NCBI GenBank assembly: GCA_025384855.1
Contig: JALAHT010000004.1
Span: 313,846 to 377,845 of the forward strand
DNA length: 64,000 nucleotides
Direction of reading: 5' to 3'
Source: Luteirhabdus salina
GTDB lineage: Bacteria; Bacteroidota; Bacteroidia; Flavobacteriales; Flavobacteriaceae
The notes below the pieces were generated by a model. It was given only the letters and a program-made list of their open reading frames with translations. It ran no database searches and was not told the DNA's origin. Each line of letters begins with the position of its first letter. Position 1 is the first letter of the stretch. The position numbers were made by a program, and so were the translations under genes. Below are positions 1 to 8,461 of the stretch, one piece after another.

Positions 1-758
1 TCATAAATATAGTCGAAAGTTGAAAGCAACTGCGGCTTACCATCGACAATGGCAACATCATGTTCGAAATGTACACTCGGTTGTCGATCTCTCGTTAGGA
101 TGGTCCAACCATCAGCTAATTGCTGAATGCGCTTTGTACCAAGATTGATCATCGGTTCGATGGCAACGGTCATGCCTTCCACGAATTTTTTTCCACGTCC
201 GCGTTTACCGTAGTTCGGCATTTCAGGGTCTTCATGCATCGTTCGTCCAATTCCGTGTCCTACCAACTCACGTACCACGCCATAGCCATGTTTTTCGCAA
301 TGTTGCTGAATAGCATATCCAACATCACCCACGCGATTATTCACCTTGAATTCACGAATTCCGAGGTATAATGCTTCTTTCGTAACTTTCAATAGTTTCT
401 TCACTTCTGGAGCGACTTCACCTACCTCAAACGTATAGGCGTGGTCTCCATAAAAGCCATCTTTTACCGCCCCACAATCAATGGAGATGATATCGCCTTC
501 TTCATAGGGTTTGTCGTTTGGAATACCGTGAACCACCTGTTCGTTGGGACTCATGCATAGGGAATTTGGAAAATCATACAGTCCTAAAAAGCCCGGTTCT
601 GCACCGTGATCGCGAATGAATTCCTCCGCCATTTTATCTAATTTCAAAGAGGTTGCGCCGGGTTTCACTTCACTAGCAAGCATTCCCAGTGTCTTCGAGA
701 CGATCTGTGCGGCATTGCGCATCAATTCTATTTCTTCAGCAGACTTTGGTATAATCAT
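1..758 (-). CDS. map: Methionine aminopeptidase type I, C-terminus cut by window edge
   Basis: Removes the initiator methionine from nascent proteins in the cytosol using a two-metal centre. Reading leftwards from an ATG at 758 gives about 252 residues before the edge. The metal-ligand context is visible: SIDCGAVKDGFYGDHAYTF holds the two aspartates, GHGIGRTMHE the histidine, TVAIEPM and SVHFEHDVAIV the glutamates. Only the last few residues should be missing. It lies 9 bp downstream of the HAD-hydrolase gene on the same strand, so the two are probably co-transcribed. The family assignment is secure; the true stop is outside the window. Confidence 0.96.
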   Translation of the reverse strand, partial: MIIPKSAEEIELMRNAAQIVSKTLGMLASEVKPGATSLKLDKMAEEFIRDHGAEPGFLGLYDFPNSLCMSPNEQVVHGIPNDKPYEEGDIISIDCGAVKDGFYGDHAYTFEVGEVAPEVKKLLKVTKEALYLGIREFKVNNRVGDVGYAIQQHCEKHGYGVVRELVGHGIGRTMHEDPEMPNYGKRGRGKKFVEGMTVAIEPMINLGTKRIQQLADGWTILTRDRQPSVHFEHDVAIVDGKPQLLSTFDYIY

Positions 759-767
759 AATATAATT

Positions 768-1166
768 TTAAAACGAGAGCCACCGCTTTTTCGATTTCTT
801 CTGTGGTTGCTTTTTTTCTTCGCCAATTAAGAGATGATGAATTTCACCCCAACCCATCAAACCGCCAATATTACGGTCGTCTATAAATAGATCTGCCTGA
901 ATTTTCCGGCTGTATTTTGGGTCAAATTCTTCTTCAGGGAAACTCTTGTTTACCGCATAAAACTTAATGCCTTGCTCTTCACAGAAAGCGACTGCTTCCT
1001 TCAAATGCCTACCACTGCGGTACGTCCATAGAATTAATCGATGTCCATTATCTCTCAATTTCTGTAGGGTTTCAACAGCAAAAAGTTTTGGTTTACCAAT
1101 ACTGGGATACTCATCCTCTACTATGGTTCCATCAAAATCGACCGCAATTGTGAGCAATTCTTTCAT
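768..1166 (-). CDS. Small HAD-superfamily hydrolase (BT0820-like)
   Basis: A 132-residue HAD-type phosphohydrolase. The N-terminal VDFDGTIVEDEYP carries the nucleophile and acid aspartates (D10, D12), ILWTYRSGR supplies the motif II threonine, and LFIDDRNIGG the C-terminal acidic motif. The protein is short with only a small cap, as in the BT0820-like Bacteroidota group. The tail is strongly basic (KKQPQKKSKKR). The substrate is not deducible. It is the first gene of a pair with map and has a TACTTTTG -7 box just upstream of its ATG. Confidence 0.8.
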   Translation of the reverse strand: MKELLTIAVDFDGTIVEDEYPSIGKPKLFAVETLQKLRDNGHRLILWTYRSGRHLKEAVAFCEEQGIKFYAVNKSFPEEEFDPKYSRKIQADLFIDDRNIGGLMGWGEIHHLLIGEEKKQPQKKSKKRWLSF

Positions 1167-1194
1167 CCTATTCTTAAAAAATCAAAAGCAAGCG

Positions 1195-1202
1195 CAAAAG
1201 TA
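1195..1202 (-). promoter_or_regulatory. Bacteroidota -7 box of the HAD hydrolase/map operon
   Basis: The minus strand reads TACTTTTG, matching the TAnnTTTG -7 element of Bacteroidota housekeeping promoters, about 28 bases before the ATG at 1166. No -33 box is obvious. Confidence 0.55.
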
Positions 1203-1217
1203 CAAATATACAATGAG

Positions 1218-1835
1218 TTATTCCTCGTAGGGGTCTTTATATTCCGCTCCGTTAAGAATGGCATAAATGTCTTCTTCGAGAGTATTCTGTGCATACTCTA
1301 CAAAACGATCTATTTCTTCTCCATTCTTGCTAAAAATAATGGTAGGAACGTAAGCGATATTGTGTTCCTCTTCAATATTGGAGGGTGTCGTTTTCATATC
1401 ATCAACGGCATAGACCGTAAGTTTGTCGTAATCGAAATCGGCAGCATCCAAAATTTTGTATAGATGTGGGATTTCACGCTGACTGTCGCTACACCAGGTT
1501 CCCATAAATACGGTAATGGAAACATCCTGTAGCAAGGGCTCGATTTTGGTTACCATAGCGCTGTCTACGGGTTGAATATCGTAGGTGCTCGTGAACCATT
1601 CAGAAAACGGTTCTTGTTGTAATCCGTTTCGGTTGATGCGTCCCAACATAATCGTATCGTATTCTTCATTCGGAACGATTTCATTTAAAGGGTCGGCCAT
1701 AGCAGCTTTTGCGTCGCTGCCGCCCATGGCGTTGCTGCTATCGACTGCCGTTCCCTCCGAACCGTTGGTAGCTTTCTTTTGATTGTTACAGGCCCAAATA
1801 GAAAGGACTGCACATAAAATAATGGCGTATTTCAT
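1218..1835 (-). CDS. Thioredoxin-like lipoprotein with incomplete CxxC
   Basis: A 205-residue exported protein. The lipobox SIWAC places the lipidated cysteine at residue 16, followed by a low-complexity linker to about residue 55. The thioredoxin-fold core runs from about 100 to 190, with strand ITVFMGTWCSDSQRE and cis-proline region YVPTIIFSKNGEE. The active-site equivalent is WCSDS, so only the first cysteine (C115) remains and the second position is Ser118. That makes classical dithiol oxidoreductase activity unlikely; a monothiol or binding role is possible. It sits 10 bp after gpmI on the same strand, so co-transcription is likely. Confidence 0.75.
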   Translation of the reverse strand: MKYAIILCAVLSIWACNNQKKATNGSEGTAVDSSNAMGGSDAKAAMADPLNEIVPNEEYDTIMLGRINRNGLQQEPFSEWFTSTYDIQPVDSAMVTKIEPLLQDVSITVFMGTWCSDSQREIPHLYKILDAADFDYDKLTVYAVDDMKTTPSNIEEEHNIAYVPTIIFSKNGEEIDRFVEYAQNTLEEDIYAILNGAEYKDPYEE

Positions 1836-1845
1836 AAATATCGGG

Positions 1846-3360
1846 TTATATAAGTGAATGTTGTGTCATTTCTTCGGGTTGGTCGATTTCCATTAAATGA
1901 AGAATCGTAGGGGCAATATCGCCTAAAATACCTTTCTTGACCGATTTAATATTATTATCAACCACAATTAAAGGGACGGGATTCGTAGTATGCGCCGTAT
2001 TGGGTGAACCATCTTTATTTCGCATTTTCTCACAATTCCCATGATCGGCCAATACAAGAACGGCATAATCGTTTTCCATGGCAGTATCAACAATTTGTTT
2101 TGTGCACATATCGACGGTTTCACAGGCTTTGACTGCGGCTTCAAAAACCCCGGTGTGTCCAACCATATCTGGGTTCGCAAAATTCAAGCAAATAAAATTA
2201 GCTGATTGTTGTTTCAGTTCGGGCACTATTTTATCGCGGACATCGTAGGCACTCATTTCTGGCTGAAGGTCGTAGGTAGCTACTTTTGGCGAGGGGCATA
2301 AAATTCTGTGTTCCCCTTCGAACGGTTCTTCCCTTCCCCCGTTAAAGAAAAAGGTAACATGCGGGTATTTTTCGGTTTCGGCAATACGGATTTGCGTTTT
2401 TCCTTGTTGCGAAAGTACTTCGCCTAATGTATTCTTTAAATGCTCTTTTTTGAATAGAACATCGATACCCTTGAAGGAATCATCGTAATTGGTCATCGTT
2501 ACAAAGTGAAGCGGTAGTCGCTTCATGCCGTATTTTGAAAAATCTTTCTGACTTAGCACTTGCGTTAATTGACGACCCCGATCGGTTCTAAAGTTAAAAA
2601 AGATAACCACATCTTCGCTATCGATTGTAGCAATGGGTTTTCCATTCTCGGTATGTATGATAGGTTTGATAAACTCGTCGGTAACACCATTTTCGTAGCT
2701 TTTTTCTACTGCGGAAATGATATCCTCGGCATCTTTTCCCTTTCCGTGGACCAATAACTCATAGGCCTCTCGTACACGTTCCCATCGCTGATCGCGATCC
2801 ATGGCATAATACCTACCGATTACCGTTGCTATTTTACCTTTGGTTTTGTTGAGGTGCTGTTGAAGATCTTGGAGGTGTCCGACCCCTGATTTCGGATCAA
2901 CATCCCTTCCGTCGGTAAACGCATGCACATAAATATTATCGAGACCTTCTGCTGAAGCCGCTGATAATAAGCCTTTAAGATGGTCGATATGGGAATGTAC
3001 GCCACCATCGGAAACCAAGCCGATGAAATGAAGCTTTTTTCCTTCATTTTTTGCTTCCCCAAAAGCTTTTTGTAACGCTTCATTTTGTTGAAGACTGCCG
3101 TCTCCAACAGCCTTATCGATTTTCGCTAAGTCCTGATACACGATTCTGCCCGCACCAAGATTCATGTGTCCTACTTCACTGTTTCCCATCTGTCCTTTTG
3201 GTAGACCGACGTTTTCACCGTGAGTGAGTAATTGGGTGTTAGGAAAACGATTGTATAAGGAATCGATATAAGGGGTATTTGCTGCTGCAATCGCCGAGTT
3301 TTCGGGATTTTCAGGAATTCCCCAGCCATCGAGAATAAGAAGCATTACGTTTTTGCTCAT
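1846..3360 (-). CDS. gpmI: 2,3-bisphosphoglycerate-independent phosphoglycerate mutase
   Basis: Interconverts 3- and 2-phosphoglycerate in glycolysis and gluconeogenesis with a phosphoserine intermediate and two Mn ions. The protein is 504 residues, near the usual ~510. Visible motifs are LLILDGWG at the N-terminus (metal Asp11), GQMGNSEVGHMNLGAGR with the catalytic Ser61, TDGRDVDP and YYAMDRDQRWER in the phosphotransferase insert, and VLVLADHGNCEKM near the C-terminus. It is followed closely by a thioredoxin-like lipoprotein gene. A TACCTTTG -7 box lies about 20 bases before the start. Confidence 0.97.
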   Translation of the reverse strand: MSKNVMLLILDGWGIPENPENSAIAAANTPYIDSLYNRFPNTQLLTHGENVGLPKGQMGNSEVGHMNLGAGRIVYQDLAKIDKAVGDGSLQQNEALQKAFGEAKNEGKKLHFIGLVSDGGVHSHIDHLKGLLSAASAEGLDNIYVHAFTDGRDVDPKSGVGHLQDLQQHLNKTKGKIATVIGRYYAMDRDQRWERVREAYELLVHGKGKDAEDIISAVEKSYENGVTDEFIKPIIHTENGKPIATIDSEDVVIFFNFRTDRGRQLTQVLSQKDFSKYGMKRLPLHFVTMTNYDDSFKGIDVLFKKEHLKNTLGEVLSQQGKTQIRIAETEKYPHVTFFFNGGREEPFEGEHRILCPSPKVATYDLQPEMSAYDVRDKIVPELKQQSANFICLNFANPDMVGHTGVFEAAVKACETVDMCTKQIVDTAMENDYAVLVLADHGNCEKMRNKDGSPNTAHTTNPVPLIVVDNNIKSVKKGILGDIAPTILHLMEIDQPEEMTQHSLI

Positions 3361-3378
3361 GATAATTAATTATGATTG

Positions 3379-3386
3379 CAAAGGTA
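3379..3386 (-). promoter_or_regulatory. -7 box of the gpmI operon
   Basis: The minus strand reads TACCTTTG, a match to TAnnTTTG, ending 18 bases before the gpmI ATG. It is the only good match in the short gap to the next gene. Confidence 0.6.
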
Positions 3387-3432
3387 GGCATTTACGGGGG
3401 AAAGCATATGACTGCTAGAAGGTGAAAATGAT

Positions 3433-3999
3433 CTACTTCTCCTTCGAATTTAAGAGCGATAGTGTCTTGTCGTACTGTTTTAGTAAATCCTCTTCCTTAA
3501 TAACCACATCGGTCATCGATATTGATAGATAGCGAAAGATCTTTTCAATCGATTCCTTGCTCTCGTCAAAATCCATGGTAATAAGTCCCTGTAACATCAA
3601 CATTCCGAATTCGTTATAGGAGTCTTGATGGGTGTAGGTGGTATTTAACGCTTGAATTTTATCGATAGATAGTTCGTTGATAATTCCTGTTTGAATACCG
3701 GTTTCAAAGGCACTACGAGGAAGTGTCATAGTATTGGTGCCTCTAAAAAAACCTGGGCCACTTATTGGTTTTGGGTGTTGAAGGTAATAGCGAACACTAT
3801 CGCGCACCATACGGTGGTAATCTACTACCTGTTCTAACCTATTTTTGTTTGATGTCAATTCTGCTGAAATATTCTTGACAAGAGCATTTCGTTTTTCGTT
3901 AGTTTGTTTTTCTGAAGAGCAATCGGTAACTAGAAAACCCAAATAAACCCCTATCATAACAGGGATGATTTGTAATAAAAGTGATCCAAGGTACTTCAT
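3433..3999 (-). CDS. Single-pass membrane protein of unknown function
   Basis: A 188-residue protein with one N-terminal hydrophobic helix (about residues 4-26), followed by a mainly helical soluble part from about residue 35 that starts with a charged segment (SSEKQTNEKRNALVKNISAEL). The helix-then-helical-domain layout resembles several small uncharacterised Bacteroidota anchored proteins, but I do not recognise a specific family. The neighbouring gene upstream also encodes a membrane protein, about 37 bp away, so the two could be expressed together. No catalytic motif is visible. Confidence 0.6.
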   Translation of the reverse strand: MKYLGSLLLQIIPVMIGVYLGFLVTDCSSEKQTNEKRNALVKNISAELTSNKNRLEQVVDYHRMVRDSVRYYLQHPKPISGPGFFRGTNTMTLPRSAFETGIQTGIINELSIDKIQALNTTYTHQDSYNEFGMLMLQGLITMDFDESKESIEKIFRYLSISMTDVVIKEEDLLKQYDKTLSLLNSKEK

Positions 4000-4036
4000 A
4001 GAAGCAAGATATTCAAAATTTAGAAGTTACGGAAAC

Positions 4037-4540
4037 TCATATTAAAACTGTTTCAGAATAGTAGCGTTTTAAAAAGGAAGTGATTCCAAAAATGAGAAAC
4101 AAACACGATACAGATGCTAGCACGGCGCGAATGGCATCGTAGATAAAGAAGCGGTCTAAGTAGCCTTGAATTTCCTCGATAGGACGAACGCTAATATCTT
4201 TTGCGCCCAATTCACCCAAAATTGGGTATATCAATAAAAAAGTGCCTAATCCTATTAAAAAATAGCATAGGAAATGAATCAGTAAGAGGTTGCGAGCATT
4301 GCGATAGCGCCAAACAAGAATAATCGTAACAAGAAAAACAGGGATTGTAATTTGTCCCATCAACTGAAAAAAAGTGCCGGGATTTGCCTCAGAATAGAAA
4401 AGGTTGGTTGCTTCCAAAGAATAGGGAAGATTTGAAATCCAATTTGGATATTGAGTAATGATAGTGAATAGCATTCCCCCGAAAAACAAAAATGCCAACG
4501 TAGCATAAAACCACAAAAACAGGAGTCGAAGTTCTTTCAT
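4037..4540 (-). CDS. Four-helix membrane protein of unknown function
   Basis: About 167 residues from the ATG at 4540; an in-frame ATG at 4576 would add 12 residues without a hydrophobic start, so I prefer the inner one. Four hydrophobic segments can be seen: LLFLWFYATLAFLFFGGMLF, the QITIPVFLVTIIL region, the LLLIHFLCYFLIG region, and AIRAVLASVSCLFLIFGI near the end. The loop between helices one and two (about 25-60) is probably extracytoplasmic. No family recognised. Confidence 0.6.
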   Translation of the reverse strand: MKELRLLFLWFYATLAFLFFGGMLFTIITQYPNWISNLPYSLEATNLFYSEANPGTFFQLMGQITIPVFLVTIILVWRYRNARNLLLIHFLCYFLIGLGTFLLIYPILGELGAKDISVRPIEEIQGYLDRFFIYDAIRAVLASVSCLFLIFGITSFLKRYYSETVLI

Positions 4541-4670
4541 AACTATATATTTAATGCGGTATATATCTAGTATCAAAAGATGATACAGTAGAACACCAAA
4601 GGGGAGAGTATCACGAGTGTAAAGACAAATAAATATACTTCAAAAAATTGATATTCAGTAGGATATCATA

Positions 4671-4699
4671 AAAAACGAACCTATCTTAGGTTCGTTTTT
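4671..4699 (-). terminator. Rho-independent terminator after the aldehyde dehydrogenase gene
   Basis: A perfect 13-bp stem AAAAACGAACCTA / TAGGTTCGTTTTT around a 3-base loop, ending in a T-run on the minus strand. It starts 24 bases beyond the stop codon at 4723. Confidence 0.9.
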
Positions 4700-4722
4700 A
4701 AAATTCAGTTTATAGTCTGCGT

Positions 4723-6102
4723 TTAGCTATCCATTATCATTACCGACTTCGCATTTACAAACTCTTTCACGCCAAAACCACCGTGCTCTCTTCCGTATCC
4801 CGAATCCTTTACGCCTCCAAAAGGCATATTCGGTTGAGCCAATCCAAAACCATTTATAAATACCATTCCAGTGTCAAAGTGTTTCTGGGCTAATTCCTTT
4901 GCTTTTTCGATATTCTCACTAAAAATTGCACCTCCTAATCCAAAGCGACTATCATTAGCGATGCGCATGGCATCTTCGGTATCTTTCGCGCGAATCAATG
5001 ATGCTACTGGTCCGAAAAGCTCATCGTCGTAAGCCGGCTGCCCAGGTGCGACGTTTTCCAATACGGTAGCGGGATAATAAAAACCTTTACGCTCCGGTAT
5101 TTTACCACCGCAAAGAATTTTCGCTCCTTTGCTTACGCTTTTTTCAACCTGTTCATGAAGGGTTTTACGAAGGTCTTCACGCGCCATAGGTCCCATTCTA
5201 GAATCTGAGTCGGTCGGGTCACCATGATTTACACCTTGCATCCGTTTTACGAAACCTTCCTTGAAATCATCATAGACTTCATCGACCACAATAAAACGCT
5301 TGGCAGCTACGCACGTTTCACCATTGTTATACACACGACCTACAACGCATTGTTTTATCGCTTTGTCGATATCGGCATCATCCAATACGATGTAGGCATC
5401 GTTACTTCCGAGCTCTAATACGGTTTTCTTCAGCTTTTCACCCGCAATCTTTCCGATATGGGTTCCAGCACCCGCGCTTCCCGTAAGGGTTACGCCACGT
5501 ACTAGATCGTTTCCAATTATGTCGTCACTTTGATCGTGATCTATTAATAGAACCGTGAACAGGTTTTCTGGTAAACCAGCTTCCGTGAATAATTTTTCTA
5601 GGAGCAATCCTGTGCCTGTTACGCTTTCAGCATGTTTCAGCAATACGCCATTTCCTGCCATCAAATTTGCAATAGCATAGCGAATTACTTGATACACTGG
5701 AAAATTCCAAGGTTGAATACCATAAATAACACCGATGGGAGAGTAGGTAATGATTCCTTTTCCACCGTCTGGCAGCTTACGCTCCTCATCCTTTAATTCT
5801 TCAGGACCGGTTTTTGCTGTATGGTCGCAAATTCCTGCGCAAAGTTCCACTTCTTGGCCACTTTGTTTCAGCAGTTTTCCCATTTCCTTAGTCATTAGCT
5901 CAGATAATTCATCTTTGTTATCGCGAAGCGCCTCTCCGATAGCCTTGATTTTTTCCGCTCTTTTTTTCGCTGGGGTATGGCGCCAATCCAAAAAGGCCTC
6001 ATGACAACGCTGTACGGCATCGGCTGCCTGCTTGCTAGTCATTAGTGGATATTCTTTTATAGGGTCACCCGTAGATGGGTTAATCGTTTTCATCATTTTC
6101 AT
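4723..6102 (-). CDS. NAD(P)-dependent aldehyde dehydrogenase, succinate-semialdehyde type
   Basis: A 459-residue aldehyde dehydrogenase that oxidises an aldehyde to the acid in the cytosol. Motifs in order: PWNFP (131-135) at the substrate entry, K156 in LLKHAES for cofactor binding, the glycine motif TLTGSAGAG near 207, catalytic base Glu230 in LELGSND, nucleophile Cys264 in NNGETCVAAKR, and the FGP region DDELFGPVASL. The length and these motifs fit the short succinate-semialdehyde dehydrogenase group (GabD/Sad), but the substrate is inferred. It ends at a strong terminator. The Old Yellow Enzyme gene lies 18 bp upstream, so the two form a likely operon. Confidence 0.9.
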   Translation of the reverse strand: MKMMKTINPSTGDPIKEYPLMTSKQAADAVQRCHEAFLDWRHTPAKKRAEKIKAIGEALRDNKDELSELMTKEMGKLLKQSGQEVELCAGICDHTAKTGPEELKDEERKLPDGGKGIITYSPIGVIYGIQPWNFPVYQVIRYAIANLMAGNGVLLKHAESVTGTGLLLEKLFTEAGLPENLFTVLLIDHDQSDDIIGNDLVRGVTLTGSAGAGTHIGKIAGEKLKKTVLELGSNDAYIVLDDADIDKAIKQCVVGRVYNNGETCVAAKRFIVVDEVYDDFKEGFVKRMQGVNHGDPTDSDSRMGPMAREDLRKTLHEQVEKSVSKGAKILCGGKIPERKGFYYPATVLENVAPGQPAYDDELFGPVASLIRAKDTEDAMRIANDSRFGLGGAIFSENIEKAKELAQKHFDTGMVFINGFGLAQPNMPFGGVKDSGYGREHGGFGVKEFVNAKSVMIMDS

Positions 6103-6120
6103 AGTTAATTGTATTTTAAA

Positions 6121-7242
6121 TTATTTTGAATCGGGAAACTCAGAAGCCCTTGCTTTCACAGGGTAATCTAGATATCCCTTCTTTCCTTGTGTATAAAAAG
6201 TATCTTTGTCCCAATCGGTAAGCGGTACTTTTTCAGCAAAGCGTTCTACAAGGTCGGGGTTGCTAACAAATGGTTTTCCGAAAGCTACCATGTCGGCTTC
6301 ACCTCTTTCAATAACGGCATTGCCGCGTTCTTGGTTAAAATCGGTGTTAATCATTAACGTGCCGTCATATATCGGTCGATAACGCTTGGCAATTTCAGTT
6401 TCGGCATAGGGAACATCGCTAACATCATTAAACGGTTCGCTAAGGTGCAGATATGCTAGTTTGTATTTATTTAATTTTTTAATGATATAATCGAAAGTTG
6501 GAATGGTTTCTTCATCCATCGTCATTCCGAAGATTCCGTGAAGCGATGGGTTTAGCCGAAGTCCGATACGATTCTCGGGCATTACTTCTTTGATGGCATC
6601 GATTACCTCAAAGAGGAATCGTGCGCGATTTTCAATACTACCACCGTATCTATCCGTTCTATTATTAGAGGTTCTGTTGAAAAATTGGTGAAATAAGTAA
6701 CCGTTACTACTGTGTATTTCAACACCATCGAAACCTGCTTCCATCGCATTCTTTGCTGCATTCTGAAAGTCCTGTATGGTTTGATCGATATCTTCCTGTG
6801 TCATTTCCTTGGGCGTAACCGTTTCCTTGAAGCCTTCAGGTGTAAACGATTTACTTTCTGGATTGATTCCTGAGGGAGCGTGTGGTAGTTCGCCATTGTG
6901 GAAGTCGGGATGAGACATTCGACCGACATGCCAGAGTTGAATAAAGATGCGGCCTCCAGAGTCGTGAACAGCTTTTGTTACTTTTTTCCAGCCCTCCACC
7001 TGTGCCTTTGAATGAATTCCAGGTGTATGTATGTAGCCAACAGCACGTTTGGAAACCTGAGAGCCTTCCGTAATTATGAGTCCTGCAGAAGCACGTTGTT
7101 TATAATAGGTGTCATGTAATCCTTTTGTGGGAGCTTTTTCTGGATTATCGGCGCGACTTCTGGTCATCGGAGCCATTACTATCCGGTTGGGTAGTTCTAA
7201 ATCACCCATTTTTATGGGTTGAAGCAGGGGTTGGTCTTTCAT
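6121..7242 (-). CDS. Old Yellow Enzyme-type alkene reductase (NADH:flavin oxidoreductase)
   Basis: A 373-residue FMN-dependent TIM barrel that reduces activated C=C bonds (enals, enones, nitro compounds). It begins with LLQPIKMGDLELPNRIVMAPMTR, typical of NemA-like enzymes. The catalytic pair His177/Asn180 lies in EIHSSNGYL, with Tyr182 as the usual proton donor. The more common form is HGANGYL, so SS replaces GA in this loop. NRTDRYGGSIENRARF and the C-terminal FGKPFVSNPDL flavin-binding segment are intact. It is paired with the aldehyde dehydrogenase downstream, which suggests a shared role in handling reactive carbonyls. Confidence 0.93.
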   Translation of the reverse strand: MKDQPLLQPIKMGDLELPNRIVMAPMTRSRADNPEKAPTKGLHDTYYKQRASAGLIITEGSQVSKRAVGYIHTPGIHSKAQVEGWKKVTKAVHDSGGRIFIQLWHVGRMSHPDFHNGELPHAPSGINPESKSFTPEGFKETVTPKEMTQEDIDQTIQDFQNAAKNAMEAGFDGVEIHSSNGYLFHQFFNRTSNNRTDRYGGSIENRARFLFEVIDAIKEVMPENRIGLRLNPSLHGIFGMTMDEETIPTFDYIIKKLNKYKLAYLHLSEPFNDVSDVPYAETEIAKRYRPIYDGTLMINTDFNQERGNAVIERGEADMVAFGKPFVSNPDLVERFAEKVPLTDWDKDTFYTQGKKGYLDYPVKARASEFPDSK

Positions 7243-7360
7243 TGAATTTTTCTTTTAAAAATACAACCAACCCTTTCGCTATGCACATCTCAGGTGTGAA
7301 GCTTTTGGTAAAGTTTTGTGAAAGAAAGCAAGATCATGAGAAATCTACTTTGTTTAATCT

Positions 7361-7376
7361 TCCCTATCGATAGGGA
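7361..7376. promoter_or_regulatory. 16-bp perfect palindrome in the spacer before the signalling operon end
   Basis: TCCCTATCGATAGGGA is a perfect inverted repeat, and three more base pairs match on each side after a single mismatch. No T-run follows on either strand, so it does not look like a terminator. It lies in a 260-bp intergenic region between the Old Yellow Enzyme promoter side and the last gene of the signalling operon. It could be an operator for the reductase or an RNA hairpin at the operon's 3' end. Confidence 0.4.
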
Positions 7377-7502
7377 TGATTTCGCCTAGGGCGTAAAGCA
7401 GGTATTTTGAAAACCTATTTTCCCGTAGCAAGCGTCGGCGGATAGTTCTGAAGAATTTGATCATAATTGGTAAAATTTAGCAGGTCGAGCGTCCTAATCA
7501 TC

Positions 7503-7838
7503 TTAATAAAGAATGTTGTCTAAAATCCGAGCGATATTCTGCTCTTTTGCAGATAACAATTTGTCGGAACGGAATACGGCGTACACTTCATTTTTTAACT
7601 GACTAAGCTCCGATTCGGAATACTCATGGTTTTCGATGGCGGTTTCAATTTTCTCGAGGCAAGCTTCTTCGTCGTCTTGACAGAAATCGCGATATACCTT
7701 ATCGAATGTTTTAGAATCGAATTTCGACTTTATCAAATCGATTTCTTCTTCTTTTTCAATAGCGTCGGCTTTCGCACAAAGCAACAAGATATAGGCTTTC
7801 AACTCAGTCTTTGTCCATTTCGATTCATCAGTTTTCAT
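7503..7838 (-). CDS. Small acidic helical protein, possibly TerB-like
   Basis: A 111-residue, acidic, all-helical protein without signal peptide or membrane segment. The stretch LKAYILLLCAKADAIEKEEE followed by a helical repeat resembles the TerB-like fold (small Asp/Glu-rich helical proteins linked to membrane-associated stress systems), but this rests on pattern only. It lies 28 bp downstream of the Pycsar-effector-like gene on the same strand and is the last gene of the signalling operon. Its genetic linkage to the cyclase/effector pair is therefore clear while its function is not. Confidence 0.6.
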   Translation of the reverse strand: MKTDESKWTKTELKAYILLLCAKADAIEKEEEIDLIKSKFDSKTFDKVYRDFCQDDEEACLEKIETAIENHEYSESELSQLKNEVYAVFRSDKLLSAKEQNIARILDNILY

Positions 7839-7866
7839 ACAAATACATCTTTAAATTACAGTTCAC

Positions 7867-8442
7867 CTAAAGCGACATTAGCACATAGTAAATTACGATT
7901 ATAAGCAATAACAATAGACCGATGGCAAGCAAGCGAATGGCGCGTTTCACATTTCTGAATTTCCAAGCGGCTATTTTTGAAATGATAAAAATCTGTTCGC
8001 CCAATTGGGAAAACAATTCGGTTTCATCTAAACTGACCCTATGAAAGGTCTTGGAAAACTGTTTGATATCCCCAAATTTTGAAATAACATCCCCAAAAAA
8101 GAACATGTTCTTATCATATTTTCCTTCAATCTTCGGCATAAAGCAGCGTACACAATAAAAAATGGAAACAGCGGTACATAAAAACCAAAGTCCGATGAGC
8201 ACATATAGAACTATGGTATTGGCGCTACTTTGGCCAACTGAACCCATCCCTTGATAAATGAAATTTAGGAGAATACCATAAAACGAAAGGATAAGTCCTG
8301 CCTTTAGTTCAGAGGCTTTTATCAGGTTAGTAACATGGTTCATACTTCCCCAATAGTGATCTACAAGTTCTTCGGTATGGGAAGGCGCCGCATTTTCGGT
8401 AAGGACTTTTTCAGTTTCTTTTTCAGGGTGGTTGGATTCCAT
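7867..8442 (-). CDS. Pycsar-effector-like transmembrane protein (DUF5706 type)
   Basis: A 191-residue membrane protein. The region LIKASELKAGLILSFYGILL (40-59) matches the hallmark first helix of the Pycsar transmembrane effector family (pattern L-I-x-x-A-D/E-x-K-A). Later FFGDVISKFGDI (115-126) and QLGEQIFIISKIAAWKF (146-162) match its conserved distal segments. Three hydrophobic helices fall near 46-66, 76-100 and 168-188, with a cytosolic segment between the second and third. In Pycsar systems such proteins damage or depolarise the membrane when a cyclic pyrimidine nucleotide appears. The gene follows a receiver-cyclase gene by 19 bp. The family assignment is by motif recall; the ligand is unknown. 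Confidence 0.75.
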   Translation of the reverse strand: MESNHPEKETEKVLTENAAPSHTEELVDHYWGSMNHVTNLIKASELKAGLILSFYGILLNFIYQGMGSVGQSSANTIVLYVLIGLWFLCTAVSIFYCVRCFMPKIEGKYDKNMFFFGDVISKFGDIKQFSKTFHRVSLDETELFSQLGEQIFIISKIAAWKFRNVKRAIRLLAIGLLLLLIIVIYYVLMSL

Positions 8443-8461
8443 ATGCTATTTTATTTATTGG

